Assembly: GCF_020404765.1 (NCBI RefSeq)
Contig: NZ_JAIVEM010000006.1
Coordinates: forward strand, 248,001-312,000
Direction: 5' to 3'
DNA: 64,000 nt
Source: Paenibacillus sp. BJ-4
GTDB lineage: Bacteria > Bacillota > Bacilli > Paenibacillales > Paenibacillaceae
The notes under the pieces were generated by a model. The model had not been told where the DNA came from and searched no databases. It worked only from the letters and a program-made list of their open reading frames with translations. Positions within the stretch are counted from its first letter, which is position 1, and the number at the start of each line of letters is the position of its first letter. Shown here one piece after another: positions 51,037 through 61,421 of the stretch. A program made the position numbers and the translations under genes.

Positions 51037-53526
51037 ATGGAGTATATCGCCCACATACGGGAAAGTGACCAAGTGATTCAGACGGTTGCTGAACATCTAT
51101 TGGAAACTCGACAATTAGCAGAGGCCTTTGGCGATAAAATAGGCATACGACATATTACCGGACTCGCTGGTATGCTGCATGACTTGGGGAAATACACAGA
51201 AAAATTCCAGCATTACATACGTTTAGCCGTACAAAATCCTGACAATCCACCGAAACGAGGAAGCGTGGATCATTCTACCGCTGGTGGGAAGTTGTTGTAC
51301 AATCTCTTACATATCCAGCCTCAGGGAGCATTTGATCAGCAGGATTTCATGAACAAAGCTTTATTATCCGAAGTTGTAGGAAATGCGATTATTTCACATC
51401 ATGCCTATCTACAGGATTTTCTAGACCCAAATCTGGAATCGAAATTTTTGGACCGGGTGCGTGATCGAGAATTAGAGGGATTTGATGGTGCAGTCGCTCT
51501 TTTTTATGAGCAGGTGATGGAGGAATCTGAATTTTATCATTATGTGAATCAAGCAGGGATAGAACTGGCTCATTATATGAAACGAGAGGATAAGACAGAC
51601 GTTGAACTCCAAATGATGTTCCTATCCAAGTTTGTTTTCAGTGCTTTGATCGATGCGGATCGCACGAATACCCGTTGTTTTGAAGAAATTAACCTTAAAA
51701 ACGAGAAGAACAGCAATGAACCGATGAATCGCCAACAGCTATTTCAAACATATTACGAAAGACTAATGGAGCGTATTAACGATCTGCAATCAGGAGAGAA
51801 CGCCGACACAACCATTAATCTGCTTAGAAAACAAATGTCCGAGCAATGTGAGCAATTTGCAGACAAGCCTTCCGGGATACATACACTTTCCATACCTACA
51901 GGGGGTGGGAAAACGCTGGCCAGTCTGCGTTATGCCCTAAAGCATGCGGTCACATTTGAAAAGAAGCATATCATCTACGTCGTTCCATTCACAACGATTA
52001 TCGAACAAAACGCTCAGGAGGTTCGTGAAATTATACGGGATGACGCTAACATTCTGGAGCATCATTCCAATGTGGTCATGAACGAAGTAGAGGCCATAGA
52101 TGGTGAGGATCATGAGCTTGAAGATGTTGTTGTGAATACGCATCAAAAATTAAAGCTGGCTAAGGATAATTGGGATTCGCCAATCATTTTCACGACTATG
52201 GTGCAATTTTTAAATGTGTTTTACGCAGATGGCAGCAGAAATATCCGTAGACTTCACAATTTGAGTGAGTCCGTCATTATTTTTGATGAAGTCCAAAAAG
52301 TTCCCACACACTGTATTTCTTTGTTTAATCAAGCGCTGAATTTTTTAAAAACATATGCCTCTTCAAGCATTGTTCTTTGCACCGCTACCCAACCGGAATT
52401 GGATTTTGTACACAACAAGCTGGACATTGAACCGGATGCCGAAATGGTGCATGATCTCGATCATGTTATCGAAAAGTTTAAGCGGGTTGAAATTGTTGAT
52501 AAGGCGACGGATGATACTTTGGATACCGAGAAACTTGCCAATTTTGTTGAGCAAATACTTGCCGATGAATCAAGCATACTCGTTATTCTCAATACAAAAG
52601 CAATGGTCAAAAATCTATATCACCGATTAATAGAAGGAAACGGTACCATCCCGGTTTACCATTTAAGTACCTCCATGTGTCCGGCTCATCGCAATCGCAT
52701 ATTGGAGGAAGTAAAACAACATCTGGAGCATAAAAAACCTGTCGTTTGTATTAGCACACAACTCATCGAGGCGGGAGTGGATATTAGTTTTGATTGTGTC
52801 ATTCGATCCTTGGCTGGTCTGGATTCCATTGCTCAGGCAGCAGGTCGATGTAATCGCCATGGAAGAGATGGAACGAAGCAGGTGTATGTCATTGATCATG
52901 AAGAAGAAGATCTCAAGCGTCTCAAAGAAATCAAAATCGGTAAAGAGATAACCAGGAAAATGTTCATTGACTTAAAACGTGATGAAACCTGCTACGGTGG
53001 TAACGTATTATCTGCACAGGCCATGGAAATATATTTTAAAAAATATTATACCGAGCTGGAAACAGACTTGAATTACTTTATACCTCAGCTAAGAAAAAAC
53101 ATGACTGAACTATTATCTGCTAACCGCAGAGAGAATACGTATTATCGTTCTTATTACGATGAAAAAGGTACGATTCTTCCCTTATTCTTAGCGAATTGCT
53201 ATAAGACAGCGGCAGAACATTTTCAAGTCATTGAGGATCATACGACTGCCATTATTGTTCCATATGGGGATGGAGACAAAGAAGGAAAGGAGATCATCGC
53301 TGATCTAAATGGACAGCAAAGCATAGAGGATCTAACAAGCCTACTGCGCAGAGCGCAGCAATTCACCATTAATATATTCCATTATGAGAAAGAACAATTG
53401 GATCAGAATAAGGCGCTGGTTTCTTTTCTGGATGGTAAAATATTGGCTTTGACCGAGGGGGCCTATCATGATTCTTATGGGCTTAACCTTGAAAATGATA
53501 GTCCGCATGGTGGATTTTTTATTTAA
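51037..53526 (+). CDS. cas3: CRISPR-associated helicase/nuclease Cas3 (type I-C)
   Basis: 829 aa. An N-terminal HD nuclease domain has GMLHDLGK (His48, Asp49) and ISHHAYLQ. The SF2 helicase follows: Walker A IPTGGGKT (about 287-293), the DExH-like box IIFDEVQK (about 415-421), STQLIEAGVDISFD and QAAGRCNRHGR (motif VI). Cas3 unwinds and degrades target DNA after Cascade recruits it. AAAGGAG is the SD. It is the first gene of the cas operon. Confidence 0.96.
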   Translation: MEYIAHIRESDQVIQTVAEHLLETRQLAEAFGDKIGIRHITGLAGMLHDLGKYTEKFQHYIRLAVQNPDNPPKRGSVDHSTAGGKLLYNLLHIQPQGAFDQQDFMNKALLSEVVGNAIISHHAYLQDFLDPNLESKFLDRVRDRELEGFDGAVALFYEQVMEESEFYHYVNQAGIELAHYMKREDKTDVELQMMFLSKFVFSALIDADRTNTRCFEEINLKNEKNSNEPMNRQQLFQTYYERLMERINDLQSGENADTTINLLRKQMSEQCEQFADKPSGIHTLSIPTGGGKTLASLRYALKHAVTFEKKHIIYVVPFTTIIEQNAQEVREIIRDDANILEHHSNVVMNEVEAIDGEDHELEDVVVNTHQKLKLAKDNWDSPIIFTTMVQFLNVFYADGSRNIRRLHNLSESVIIFDEVQKVPTHCISLFNQALNFLKTYASSSIVLCTATQPELDFVHNKLDIEPDAEMVHDLDHVIEKFKRVEIVDKATDDTLDTEKLANFVEQILADESSILVILNTKAMVKNLYHRLIEGNGTIPVYHLSTSMCPAHRNRILEEVKQHLEHKKPVVCISTQLIEAGVDISFDCVIRSLAGLDSIAQAAGRCNRHGRDGTKQVYVIDHEEEDLKRLKEIKIGKEITRKMFIDLKRDETCYGGNVLSAQAMEIYFKKYYTELETDLNYFIPQLRKNMTELLSANRRENTYYRSYYDEKGTILPLFLANCYKTAAEHFQVIEDHTTAIIVPYGDGDKEGKEIIADLNGQQSIEDLTSLLRRAQQFTINIFHYEKEQLDQNKALVSFLDGKILALTEGAYHDSYGLNLENDSPHGGFFI

Positions 53527-53638
53527 GAAAGCTTTCATCTGGGACTTAGGGCTTGTTTTTTGCGTTGACTGAATATGCCGAAAGTAATATTCTGGTACTA
53601 TATTTAGAAAAAAGACCTTGAAAGGAGGAAGCTGCCAG

Positions 53639-54358
53639 TTGAGAAACGCAATCGAATTTAGAGTGTACGGAGATTATGCACTGTTTACAGACCCACTAAC
53701 CAAACTGGGTGGGGAGAAATTAACGTACAATGTCCCTACCTATCAGGCATTAAAAGGGATCGTAGAAAGTATTTACTGGAAACCTACGATTACGATGGTT
53801 GTGGACAAGGTTCGTGTTCTAAACGCGATCCGAATGGAATCCAAGGGAATTCGGCCCATTGAATACGGCGGCGGTAATACGCTTGCTAACTATACTTATC
53901 TCAAAGACCCTTGCTATGAGGTTCAGGCTCATTTTATTTTTAATGTGCATCGTCCCGAGATGGAATATGACCGTAATGAAAACAAGCATCATAACATCCT
54001 CAAACGCTCGTTGCTTGCGGGTGGGCGTAGAGATATTTTCCTCGGTACACGAGAATGCCAAGCTTATGTGGAGCCTTGTGTTTTTGGTGAAGCACCCGGT
54101 TTCTATGATAGTTATGGCGAGATTCATCTAGGAAACATGGTACACGGCATTAACTACCCGGATGAGACAGGCAGGAATCAGCTGGAGGTACGCTTGTGGA
54201 ATCCGGTGATGAAAGACGGAGTTATTGAATTTATTCCACCGGAGAAATGCCCACAAGTTCGCGTCATAGCAGAGATGCATCCCAAACGGTTTGATGAAAA
54301 TAATGTTCAATCCGCTGATGAGCTGCTTGCAGAGTGGGAGGGGTGGGGCATGAAATGA
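53639..54358 (+). CDS. cas5c: CRISPR-associated protein Cas5c (Cas5d)
   Basis: 239 aa. The N-terminal RAMP segment reads [18 protein letters not shown], followed by SYxVPT-like [20 protein letters not shown] and a Gly-rich [24 protein letters not shown] stretch. In type I-C this protein processes pre-crRNA in place of Cas6. Start TTG at 53639 is chosen since AAAGGAGG lies 10 nt upstream; a start further up would sit inside the SD. It overlaps the next gene by 4 nt. Confidence 0.94.
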   Translation: MRNAIEFRVYGDYALFTDPLTKLGGEKLTYNVPTYQALKGIVESIYWKPTITMVVDKVRVLNAIRMESKGIRPIEYGGGNTLANYTYLKDPCYEVQAHFIFNVHRPEMEYDRNENKHHNILKRSLLAGGRRDIFLGTRECQAYVEPCVFGEAPGFYDSYGEIHLGNMVHGINYPDETGRNQLEVRLWNPVMKDGVIEFIPPEKCPQVRVIAEMHPKRFDENNVQSADELLAEWEGWGMK

Positions 54359-56319
54359 GCTGGCTGCTAAATTTATATGAAACATATAAATCGAATCTTG
54401 ATCGTGTAGGTTTGCCCGAGAAAAAGCGTGACGGTCGTGAATACACGCTGTTGCCCATCTCTCATACAACTCAAAATGCACAAATTGAAGTGGAAATTAC
54501 GGAACAAGGTGATTTTCATTCAGCCAGAGTGCTGGACAAGGACGAGCTCAGCACATTAATTCCTTGCACAGAGAAATCGGCCAGTCGGGCTGGCTCTGTC
54601 GTAGCGCCTTATCCGCTGCACGATAAATTAAGTTATGTGGCCGGAGATTTTGTAGCATATGGTGGAAAAGTCAAAAAAGAAGAGCCCTTTGCGGCTTACA
54701 TTCAGCAGTTAGAAGGGTGGGCTAATTCAGAATATGCCACTCCCAAGCTGAAAAGCATCTATCGTTATCTTAGCAAGCGCCAACTGATTAAGGATTTATC
54801 GGATCATTCTATTTTATGCCTTGATGAGAATCAACAGCTAATAACCAAATGGGACAAGAAGTATGAGCGTTCATCTGGGGAAAAACCACGTATATTTACG
54901 GCAGTTCCCGGTGAACTGGAGAGTGCTTTTATTCGTTTTAATGTATATTCACCAAATAAAGCGTTAACTAAAGTTTGGCTGGATACAGAACTATATGATT
55001 CATTTATTAGTTACTACAGTCAGTTGCTGGGTGAGAAAGACATTTGTTATGTCACCGGAAAGCAACTCCCGAGCACAGACAAGCATGCAAACAAAATCAG
55101 AAATTCCGGAGATAAAGCAAAGCTGATTTCTGCTAATGATACAAGCGGGTTCACATTCAGAGGACGGTTTGCCGATAGCCATGAAGCAGCAAGCATCAGC
55201 TATGAAGTATCCCAAAAAGCTCATAATGCCTTAAAATGGCTGATTCATCGTCAAGGTAAAATTATGGATAATCGTGTTTTTCTCGTCTGGGGTAATGATG
55301 ACCCGGATGTGCCGAGCTTTACCAACAATGACAACATCTTTGCAATGGATTTTGGTCCTGAATCATCCCGGCCGACAGCAATCAAAAGTCATACGAACGA
55401 GGAACTTGCCTTTGATCTGGCCAAAGCCCTGTCGGGTTATCGCAATAAACTGGCCGTCAAATCGACGTCCAAAGCAAACGTCAACATTCTAGTGCTTGAC
55501 TCAGCAACAACAGGGCGCATGGCTGTTCTGTATTATCGGAATTTGGATAAAAAATTGTACTTTGACAAGCTTATTGATTGGCATTCAAAATGTGCCTGGT
55601 TACACCGTTACCAGAAGGACGAGCAAGGTGAGCTATTACAATTTTGGGGGGCTCCAGCGACCAAAGACATTGCTTTCGCGACATACGGCCCTAAGGCAAA
55701 TGATAAACTCGTTAAAGGTCTAATGGAACGAATGCTTCCGTGTATCGTAGATGGTCGACCCATTCCGCAGGATATTGTGAGGAGTGCTACTCACCGTGCC
55801 TCTAACCCGGTAGCTATGGACAAATGGGAATGGGAGAAAACATTGAGTATAACATGTGCATTGATTAACACACAGGAGGGATACAACGTGGCATTAGATG
55901 AAGAGATTAGGGATCGCAGCTATTTATTTGGCAGACTGTTGGCCATTGCTGATGTACTGGAACGAAATGCACTGGAGCGAAGTGGGCAGGATAGGGATAA
56001 AAAGCGTTCCACCAATGCCATACGCTATATGAGTGTATTTTCACAGCATCCGGAAAGAACCTGGAGAACGATTCAGAATGCCTTGCAGCCACACCAAGCT
56101 AAATTCGGCAAACAACTAAACTATTATTCCATTATGATTGATGAAGTTGCTTCAAAAATCCCATTTGACGAATTTAATAACGAACCGCTGACCGGTAAGT
56201 ATTTGCTCGGATTTTACAGCCAACGCTATGAAATCTATCATAACACGGATAAAAAGAGACATGAGGGCAATAACGCAGGAGATGAAAACAACCAAGACGA
56301 CAACATCCCAGACATGTGA
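54355..56319 (+). CDS. cas8c: CRISPR-associated protein Cas8c/Csd1
   Basis: 654 aa. It starts [20 protein letters not shown], typical of Csd1, and includes [20 protein letters not shown] and [22 protein letters not shown]. It is the large subunit of the type I-C Cascade and recognises the PAM. The ATG overlaps the cas5c stop (ATGA); an in-frame start 21 nt upstream is less likely. Type I-C systems may also make a small Cas11c from an internal start in this gene; GTG 55887 within the 3' third is a possible site. Confidence 0.94.
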   Translation: MSWLLNLYETYKSNLDRVGLPEKKRDGREYTLLPISHTTQNAQIEVEITEQGDFHSARVLDKDELSTLIPCTEKSASRAGSVVAPYPLHDKLSYVAGDFVAYGGKVKKEEPFAAYIQQLEGWANSEYATPKLKSIYRYLSKRQLIKDLSDHSILCLDENQQLITKWDKKYERSSGEKPRIFTAVPGELESAFIRFNVYSPNKALTKVWLDTELYDSFISYYSQLLGEKDICYVTGKQLPSTDKHANKIRNSGDKAKLISANDTSGFTFRGRFADSHEAASISYEVSQKAHNALKWLIHRQGKIMDNRVFLVWGNDDPDVPSFTNNDNIFAMDFGPESSRPTAIKSHTNEELAFDLAKALSGYRNKLAVKSTSKANVNILVLDSATTGRMAVLYYRNLDKKLYFDKLIDWHSKCAWLHRYQKDEQGELLQFWGAPATKDIAFATYGPKANDKLVKGLMERMLPCIVDGRPIPQDIVRSATHRASNPVAMDKWEWEKTLSITCALINTQEGYNVALDEEIRDRSYLFGRLLAIADVLERNALERSGQDRDKKRSTNAIRYMSVFSQHPERTWRTIQNALQPHQAKFGKQLNYYSIMIDEVASKIPFDEFNNEPLTGKYLLGFYSQRYEIYHNTDKKRHEGNNAGDENNQDDNIPDM

Positions 56320-56383
56320 ATGAATAGTGGTGCTCGTAACAATCTTTTAAAATATAAGGTTACATGAAAAGGAGAATCATCAT

Positions 56384-57259
56384 ATGTCTATACTGGATCA
56401 TAAAATTGATTTTGCCGTTGTACTGTCTGTCGCGAAAGCCAATCCCAATGGAGATCCCCTGAATGGCAATCACCCGCGGCAAAATTACGATGGTTATGGC
56501 GAAATTTCAGATGTGGCTCTGAAACGGAAAATAAGAAATCGTCTGCAGGATATGGGCGAATCTATCTTTGTTCAATCGAATGATCGGAAACAGGATTCTT
56601 TTCATAGTTTAAGAGAACGTGCCGAAGCGAACCCTGAGCTGGGAAAAATTTTTAAGAGCAAGGAAGGTTCAAGCGAGGAGTTTGCCAAAATGGCCTGTCA
56701 GGAGTGGATGGATGTTCGTAGTTTTGGTCAAGTTTTCGCATTCAAAGCGGCGGGTAAAGGGGCAGGAGTATCTGTGGGGATAAGAGGTCCTGTATCTATA
56801 CATACGGCAACCAGTGTTCTTCCTATTGATATTACCAGCATGCAAATTACCAAAAGTGTAAACTCCGAGCCAGGAAGTGAAAAAGGTTCCGACACGATGG
56901 GGATGAAGCACCGTGTGGATTTTGGCGTGTACGTTTTTAAGGGAAGCATCAATACACAACTAGCTGAAAAAACAGGGTTTACCAACGAAGATGCTGGAAA
57001 GATCAGGGGAGCGCTGATTTCCTTGTTTGAAAATGACGTATCTTCCGCCCGTCCTGACGGTAGTATGGAGGTACATAAGGTCTATTGGTGGGAGCACAAT
57101 TCCAAACTCGGAAAATACTCATCTGCTAAAGTACACCGATCTTTGGAAGTGAAACCGAAAGAAAATGTAAATGCGGCCGACAAATCTTTTGATACACATT
57201 ATGAATGCATCCTCACTCCGCTCGAAGGCTTAGAGGTCCAAGAGTATGCAGGGCTATAA
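56384..57259 (+). CDS. cas7c: CRISPR-associated protein Cas7c/Csd2
   Basis: 291 aa backbone subunit of Cascade. It begins DHKIDFAVVLSVAKANPNGDPLNGNHPRQN and includes GEISDVALKRKIRNRLQD and VRSFGQVFAFKAAGKGAGVSVGIRGPVSIH, all typical of Csd2. Multiple copies coat the crRNA spacer. AAAGGAG is the SD. It overlaps the next gene by 14 nt. Confidence 0.96.
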   Translation: MSILDHKIDFAVVLSVAKANPNGDPLNGNHPRQNYDGYGEISDVALKRKIRNRLQDMGESIFVQSNDRKQDSFHSLRERAEANPELGKIFKSKEGSSEEFAKMACQEWMDVRSFGQVFAFKAAGKGAGVSVGIRGPVSIHTATSVLPIDITSMQITKSVNSEPGSEKGSDTMGMKHRVDFGVYVFKGSINTQLAEKTGFTNEDAGKIRGALISLFENDVSSARPDGSMEVHKVYWWEHNSKLGKYSSAKVHRSLEVKPKENVNAADKSFDTHYECILTPLEGLEVQEYAGL

Positions 57260-57905
57260 TGAAGAAGATTATTTGCTTCTATCCGGTATACAGCATTTTA
57301 ATTTCTGTAGAAGACAGTGGGCGTTAATTCATATAGAGCAGCAATGGGAAGAAAACGTGCGGACGATTGAGGGTAATCATTTGCACAGAAAAGCGGATCA
57401 GCCGATGATTCGTGAAAAAAGAGGGGATAAGCTTGTCGTACGCGCATTACCTGTACATTCCAGAGAGCTTGGGATCACTGGAATCTGTGACGTGGTAGAG
57501 TTTGTGCGAGATCCACTCGGCGTTCCGCTTGCAGGGGAGGAAGGTACGTACCTTCCTTTTCCTGTTGAATACAAGCGTGGTAAACCGAAACGAAATGATT
57601 CGGATCATGCTCAGTTAGTCGCACAAGTGATGTGTCTGGAAGAAATGCTCGTATGCGAGATTTCAAAGGGCTACTTTTATTACGACGAGATCAAACATCG
57701 CGTAGAGGTCATCATCACGGCGGCTGACCGAGAGCGTGTGCGCACAAGCTTGCAGGAGATGCGGCATTATTTTGAGCGAAACCATACACCTAAAGCCAAA
57801 GCGGGACCACACTGCCTGAGCTGCTCACTACATAACATATGTGTTCCCGAAATACTGAATAAAAAATCAGTTTCGAGCTTTATTGAAAGCAGGCTGGCTG
57901 AATGA
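57246..57905 (+). CDS. cas4: CRISPR-associated exonuclease Cas4
   Basis: 219 aa. RecB-like nuclease with the Fe-S cluster Cys set: Cys21 (HFNFCRRQW) and Cys190, Cys193 and Cys199 (HCLSCSLHNIC). The catalytic core includes GICDVVEF and VEYKRGKPK with QVM...MCLEE behind. In type I-C it works with Cas1-Cas2 to trim prespacers and set PAM orientation. It begins within the end of cas7c and overlaps cas1 by 4 nt. Confidence 0.95.
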   Translation: MQGYNEEDYLLLSGIQHFNFCRRQWALIHIEQQWEENVRTIEGNHLHRKADQPMIREKRGDKLVVRALPVHSRELGITGICDVVEFVRDPLGVPLAGEEGTYLPFPVEYKRGKPKRNDSDHAQLVAQVMCLEEMLVCEISKGYFYYDEIKHRVEVIITAADRERVRTSLQEMRHYFERNHTPKAKAGPHCLSCSLHNICVPEILNKKSVSSFIESRLAE

Positions 57906-58933
57906 AAAAACTACTAAACACATTATTTGTGACCATGCCGGATACGTACTTGTCACTAGATGGGGAAAATATCGTAATTAAACAAGAAGAGTCCATTCTT
58001 GCACGGTATCCTTTGCATAATTTGGAGGCGGTTTGCACTTTTGGCTACTCAGGGGTTAGTCCAGGCCTAATGGGGGCTTGTGCAACACGCAATATAGACT
58101 TAACTTTTATGACGCGAAGCGGACGTTTTTTGGCACGAGTTACGGGGGAAAGCCGGGGAAATGTAGTGCTGAGAAAAGAACAGTATCGGATTTCCGATGA
58201 TGATAGAAGAAGCGCTCTGGTAGCCAGGAATATGATTACAGGTAAGATTTACAACCATAAATGGATTTTGGAACGGGCGACGAGGGACCACCAACTTCGG
58301 ATTGACACGGATCGCTTGAAGAAGGTGAGCACATCTTTAACAGAGATCATGAAGCAGGTCCGTGAAGTGGAGGAGCTAGACATTTTACGGGGCTTGGAAG
58401 GTACGGCGGCGGTTCAGTACAATTCTGTTTTCGATGAGCTGATCTTACAGCAAAAAGATAATTTTTATTTCCATGGACGCCATAAGCGCCCGCCATTAGA
58501 TAATGTGAACGCTCTGTTATCCTTTGCCTATACACTGCTGTCCAACGATATGAAATCAGCCCTGGAGGCTGTAGGCCTGGATGCGTATGTAGGTTTTTTG
58601 CATCGAGATCGTCCGGGAAGAGCCTCCTTGGCACTGGATGTGATGGAAGAACTTCGAGGCGTATATGCCGACCGTTTTGTGCTGTCCCTGATTAACAAAA
58701 AGCTGATTCACGGCAAAGGATTTTACAAGAAAGAAAACGGGGCTGTTATGATGGACGATGATACGAGGAAAATCGTATTGAAGGCCTGGCAGGAACGGAA
58801 GCAGGACAAGATTATTCATCCTTATCTGAATGAGAAAATGTCCTGGGGATTGGTGCCTTATTCACAGGCTCTGCTCTTGGCCAGGCATATTCGGGGAGAC
58901 TTGGACGAGTATCCTCCATTTTTGTGGAAGTAG
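57902..58933 (+). CDS. cas1: CRISPR-associated integrase Cas1
   Basis: 343 aa. Active-site residues are visible: Glu166 in GLEGTAAVQYNS, His234 in VGFLHRDRPGR and Asp246 in LALDVMEELR. The N-terminal beta domain begins LNTLFVTMPDTYLSLDGENI, the type I-C form. With Cas2 it inserts new spacers at the leader end of both arrays. Confidence 0.97.
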   Translation: MKKLLNTLFVTMPDTYLSLDGENIVIKQEESILARYPLHNLEAVCTFGYSGVSPGLMGACATRNIDLTFMTRSGRFLARVTGESRGNVVLRKEQYRISDDDRRSALVARNMITGKIYNHKWILERATRDHQLRIDTDRLKKVSTSLTEIMKQVREVEELDILRGLEGTAAVQYNSVFDELILQQKDNFYFHGRHKRPPLDNVNALLSFAYTLLSNDMKSALEAVGLDAYVGFLHRDRPGRASLALDVMEELRGVYADRFVLSLINKKLIHGKGFYKKENGAVMMDDDTRKIVLKAWQERKQDKIIHPYLNEKMSWGLVPYSQALLLARHIRGDLDEYPPFLWK

Positions 58934-58943
58934 GTGTGAACAC

Positions 58944-59234
58944 TTGCTCATATTGATTACTTATGATGTAAGTACAGTAGACAGAGTAGGCAGAAAGAGA
59001 TTGGCAAAGGTTGCGAAAAAGTGTGTTGATCACGGACAAAGGGTACAAAACTCCGTATTTGAATGTATTTTGGATTCGGCCCAGTTCCGCCGTTTAAAAT
59101 ATGAATTAGAAGAGTTGATAGACAAAAAGGAAGACAGCCTGCGTTTCTACAACTTAGGTGATAACTACAAAAAGAAAGTAGAGCATATAGGGGCCAAAGA
59201 GGCTTACGATATGGAGAGTCCACTTATTTTATAA
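58944..59234 (+). CDS. cas2: CRISPR-associated protein Cas2
   Basis: 96 aa. LILITYDVSTVDRVGRKRLAKVAK, then GQRVQNSVFECILDSAQFRRL, is the Cas2 ferredoxin-like fold. The TTG at 58944 matches the usual first residue before LILITYDV and has AGGTGTG upstream; an ATG further up would overlap cas1 by over 100 nt. The stop is directly followed by the leader of array 2. Confidence 0.94.
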   Translation: MLILITYDVSTVDRVGRKRLAKVAKKCVDHGQRVQNSVFECILDSAQFRRLKYELEELIDKKEDSLRFYNLGDNYKKKVEHIGAKEAYDMESPLIL

Positions 59235-59415
59235 GGTGCGAATGTGAAGATCACATAAAAACCCCGGGTCCTTCGCACCTCGAAAATTGTCGAAAATCAA
59301 TTGAATCAATTACCTTTAGTAAAAGTCAATGGTTGATTCAAGCTTTTTTGGCATCAGTTTTTGCGACAATGTGTGGAATTGATATCATAAGGGTATGAAT
59401 TACTGCATTTTCGCT
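59235..59415 (+). promoter_or_regulatory. CRISPR leader 2, homologous to leader 1
   Basis: It begins at the base after the cas2 stop with GGTGCGAA (59235-59242), pairing with TTCGCACC (59272-59279), and contains ATGTGA-AGA-TCACAT (59242-59256). Further shared blocks with leader 1 include ATTCAAGCTTTTTTGG and TTTTCGCT just before the first repeat. Confidence 0.8.
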
Positions 59416-60154
59416 GTCGCACTCCATGTGAGTGCGTGGATTGAAATTACTTAATTGAATTGATCTGCTCGAAAAGAGAGCGTCGCACTCCATGTGAGTG
59501 CGTGGATTGAAATTTACTCAAGATGAAAAACAACTCCTTTTATGGTGTCGCACTCCATGTGAGTGCGTGGATTGAAATAATTTCATCAGGACGAGGCAAT
59601 GATGTAATTGAACGTCGCACTCCATGTGAGTGCGTGGATTGAAATCATATTCCTGCTCAAGTTTGGCTCTAATCTGTTCTTGTCGCACTCCATGTGAGTG
59701 CGTGGATTGAAATAGTGGAGATTTGCCGTCCAGAAGCCGAAGTTCCTAAAGTCGCACTCCATGTGAGTGCGTGGATTGAAATCCGAATTGACGTTGCAGT
59801 TTAGAGAGGGGGTAAGTCGCACTCCATGTGAGTGCGTGGATTGAAATAATGGAACGCATCTTCATTACAGTAAACGTTTAGTCGCACTCTATATGAGTGC
59901 GTGGATTGAAATGCCCGTGGTTGCCTGCGAACGGGCCCGATCAATTGTCGCACTCTATATGAGTGCGTGGATTGAAATTTTTCTCAAAAAAATAATCCAT
60001 GCTAACGTTTAAAAGTCGCACTCTATATGAGTGCGTGGATTGAAATTCTTGCTGGACTGATGAAATGTAGTCGTTGTGAAAGTCGCACTCTATATGAGTG
60101 CGTGGATTGAAATTTGCCTTTGTATGTGCTGATAACTTCGTTAATAGTCGCACT

Positions 60155-61024
60155 CTATATGAGTGCGTGGATTGAAATCTTCGCACTACCAGGCCCATAA
60201 TACGTACTTACTGGATTGTCAACAGTAAACCAGACAGCTTTTTTAAGGGCTTCTTTGCGATACTGAATAGGCGTCAGATATCCCAGCGTTCCGTGACTCC
60301 GATGTTTGTTAAACCAGTTGATGTAATCATATAGTTCCAATTCCAGATGATGAGAACTGTGGAAATCCATCTGATTAATGAACTCTGTTTTCATGATTTT
60401 ATAGGTGGCTTCAGCCACGGCATTGTCGTAGGGACAGCCCTTCATGCTAAGCGAGCGACGGATTTCAAAGGTTTCCAAAAGCTCGTTCATCTTTACGTTT
60501 TTAAACTCACTGCCACGGTCTGTATGAAACCACTGAATGTGACGCAGATCCCCCTGTACGGTAGCAAAGGCGCGGGAAATCAGAGCAGCGTCCTTATTTG
60601 GAGCTGCACTATAACCAATGATTTCTCGATTGAATAAGTCGATCAGCACGCAAATGTAATGCCACCGATTCTGAACCCTTACATACGTTAGATCGCTAAC
60701 AACGAAGCGCCTCTCTTCCGTCTGCTCAAATTTACGTGCCAGGACATTTGCCGTCTCTGCTTCATTGCAGGCCGCTTTGTGGGGCTTATACTGAGCGATT
60801 GTATAGGTGGAAACCAGCCCCTGCTCTTTCATGATGCGGCCAATTCGACGTCTGGACACGACTAAGCCTTGTTCATGGAGCTTAACTTTGATCTTGCGTG
60901 TACCATAAGCTTTTCGATTTTTATGAAAGATCTCCTTAATAGCTTCAGTGATCTCATCCTCATTCGATGGTTCTTGCCCTTCATAGTAAAAGGTGCTTCT
61001 TGCGACTTGCAGGACGTCACACAT
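60155..61024 (-). CDS. IS3-family transposase OrfB (DDE integrase)
   Basis: 289 aa in this frame. HTH_21-like KAYGTRKIKVKL and RRIGRIMKEQGL are followed by the DDE core: Asp in VVSDLTYVRV, Asp in FHTDRGSEF and Glu in DNAVAEATYKIMK. The last residues (SIHALI) are read from the CRISPR repeat, so the stop codon lies outside the element. The natural product is likely an OrfA-OrfB fusion made by a -1 frameshift, in which MGRK of OrfA continues as VAIIQNNRDKYSVSAM before this ORF's first Met. Confidence 0.88.
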   Translation of the reverse strand: MCDVLQVARSTFYYEGQEPSNEDEITEAIKEIFHKNRKAYGTRKIKVKLHEQGLVVSRRRIGRIMKEQGLVSTYTIAQYKPHKAACNEAETANVLARKFEQTEERRFVVSDLTYVRVQNRWHYICVLIDLFNREIIGYSAAPNKDAALISRAFATVQGDLRHIQWFHTDRGSEFKNVKMNELLETFEIRRSLSMKGCPYDNAVAEATYKIMKTEFINQMDFHSSHHLELELYDYINWFNKHRSHGTLGYLTPIQYRKEALKKAVWFTVDNPVSTYYGPGSAKISIHALI

Positions 61025-61421
61025 TGCTGATACCGAGTATTTATCACGGTTATTCTGGATGATAGCTACTTTCGTCCCATGATCAGCGCGGCTTGCTTTA
61101 AAATATCTACCTCCATTTTCAGCCGCTGGTTCTCTTTTCGTAAGGCGATGAGCTCATTGTCTTCGGAGGAGCGATTGTCCTTTTCTTTGAAGGAGCCCGT
61201 TGTCTGAGTTTGCTTGATCCAGCGGTCTAAAGCAGAAGCCGTGAGGCCATATTCCTCCACAATCGCTGCTCTGGGTTTCCCGTTTTCATAGAGCTGGACC
61301 ATTTGCTTTTTGAATTCTGCTGTAAACGTACGTCGTTGTTGTTTTGGCATTGTAGAGTTCCGCTCCTTCACTTGATAGGTTTATTCTACAAGCCCTTATT
61401 TTTTCTGTCCAACTAAGTGTA
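60209..61421 (-). mobile_element. IS3-family (IS150-like) insertion sequence inside a CRISPR spacer
   Basis: Two minus-strand frames encode OrfA and OrfB of an IS3 transposase. Imperfect terminal repeats fit: TACTGGATTGTCAACAGTAAA at the left (from about 60209) and, on the minus strand, TACACTTAGTTGGACAGAAAA at the right (to about 61421). The flanking remnants, about 30 nt and 9 nt, add up to one spacer. Exact ends and the target duplication are not resolved. Confidence 0.8.
61066..61350 (-). CDS. IS3-family transposase OrfA
   Basis: 94 aa. An HTH (KQQRRTFTAEFKKQMVQLYENGK, then YGLTASALDRWIKQ) and a leucine-zipper-like end (NELIALRKENQRLKMEVDILKQAALI) are typical of OrfA. It stops at TAG 61066-61068. 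The sequence CGAAAG immediately before the stop is a plausible -1 slip site leading into OrfB. Start at 61350 has AAGGAG 12 nt upstream; an earlier in-frame start adds 7 residues. Confidence 0.88.
   Translation of the reverse strand: MPKQQRRTFTAEFKKQMVQLYENGKPRAAIVEEYGLTASALDRWIKQTQTTGSFKEKDNRSSEDNELIALRKENQRLKMEVDILKQAALIMGRK

Noticed and set aside
59586..60198. Minus-strand frames over array 2 with similar repeated peptides
   Set aside because: Same cause: CRISPR repeats read in frame.
60179..60208. Target-site duplication flanking the IS element
   Set aside because: With the terminal repeats aligned as proposed, the bases next to the two ends do not match, so no duplication could be claimed.
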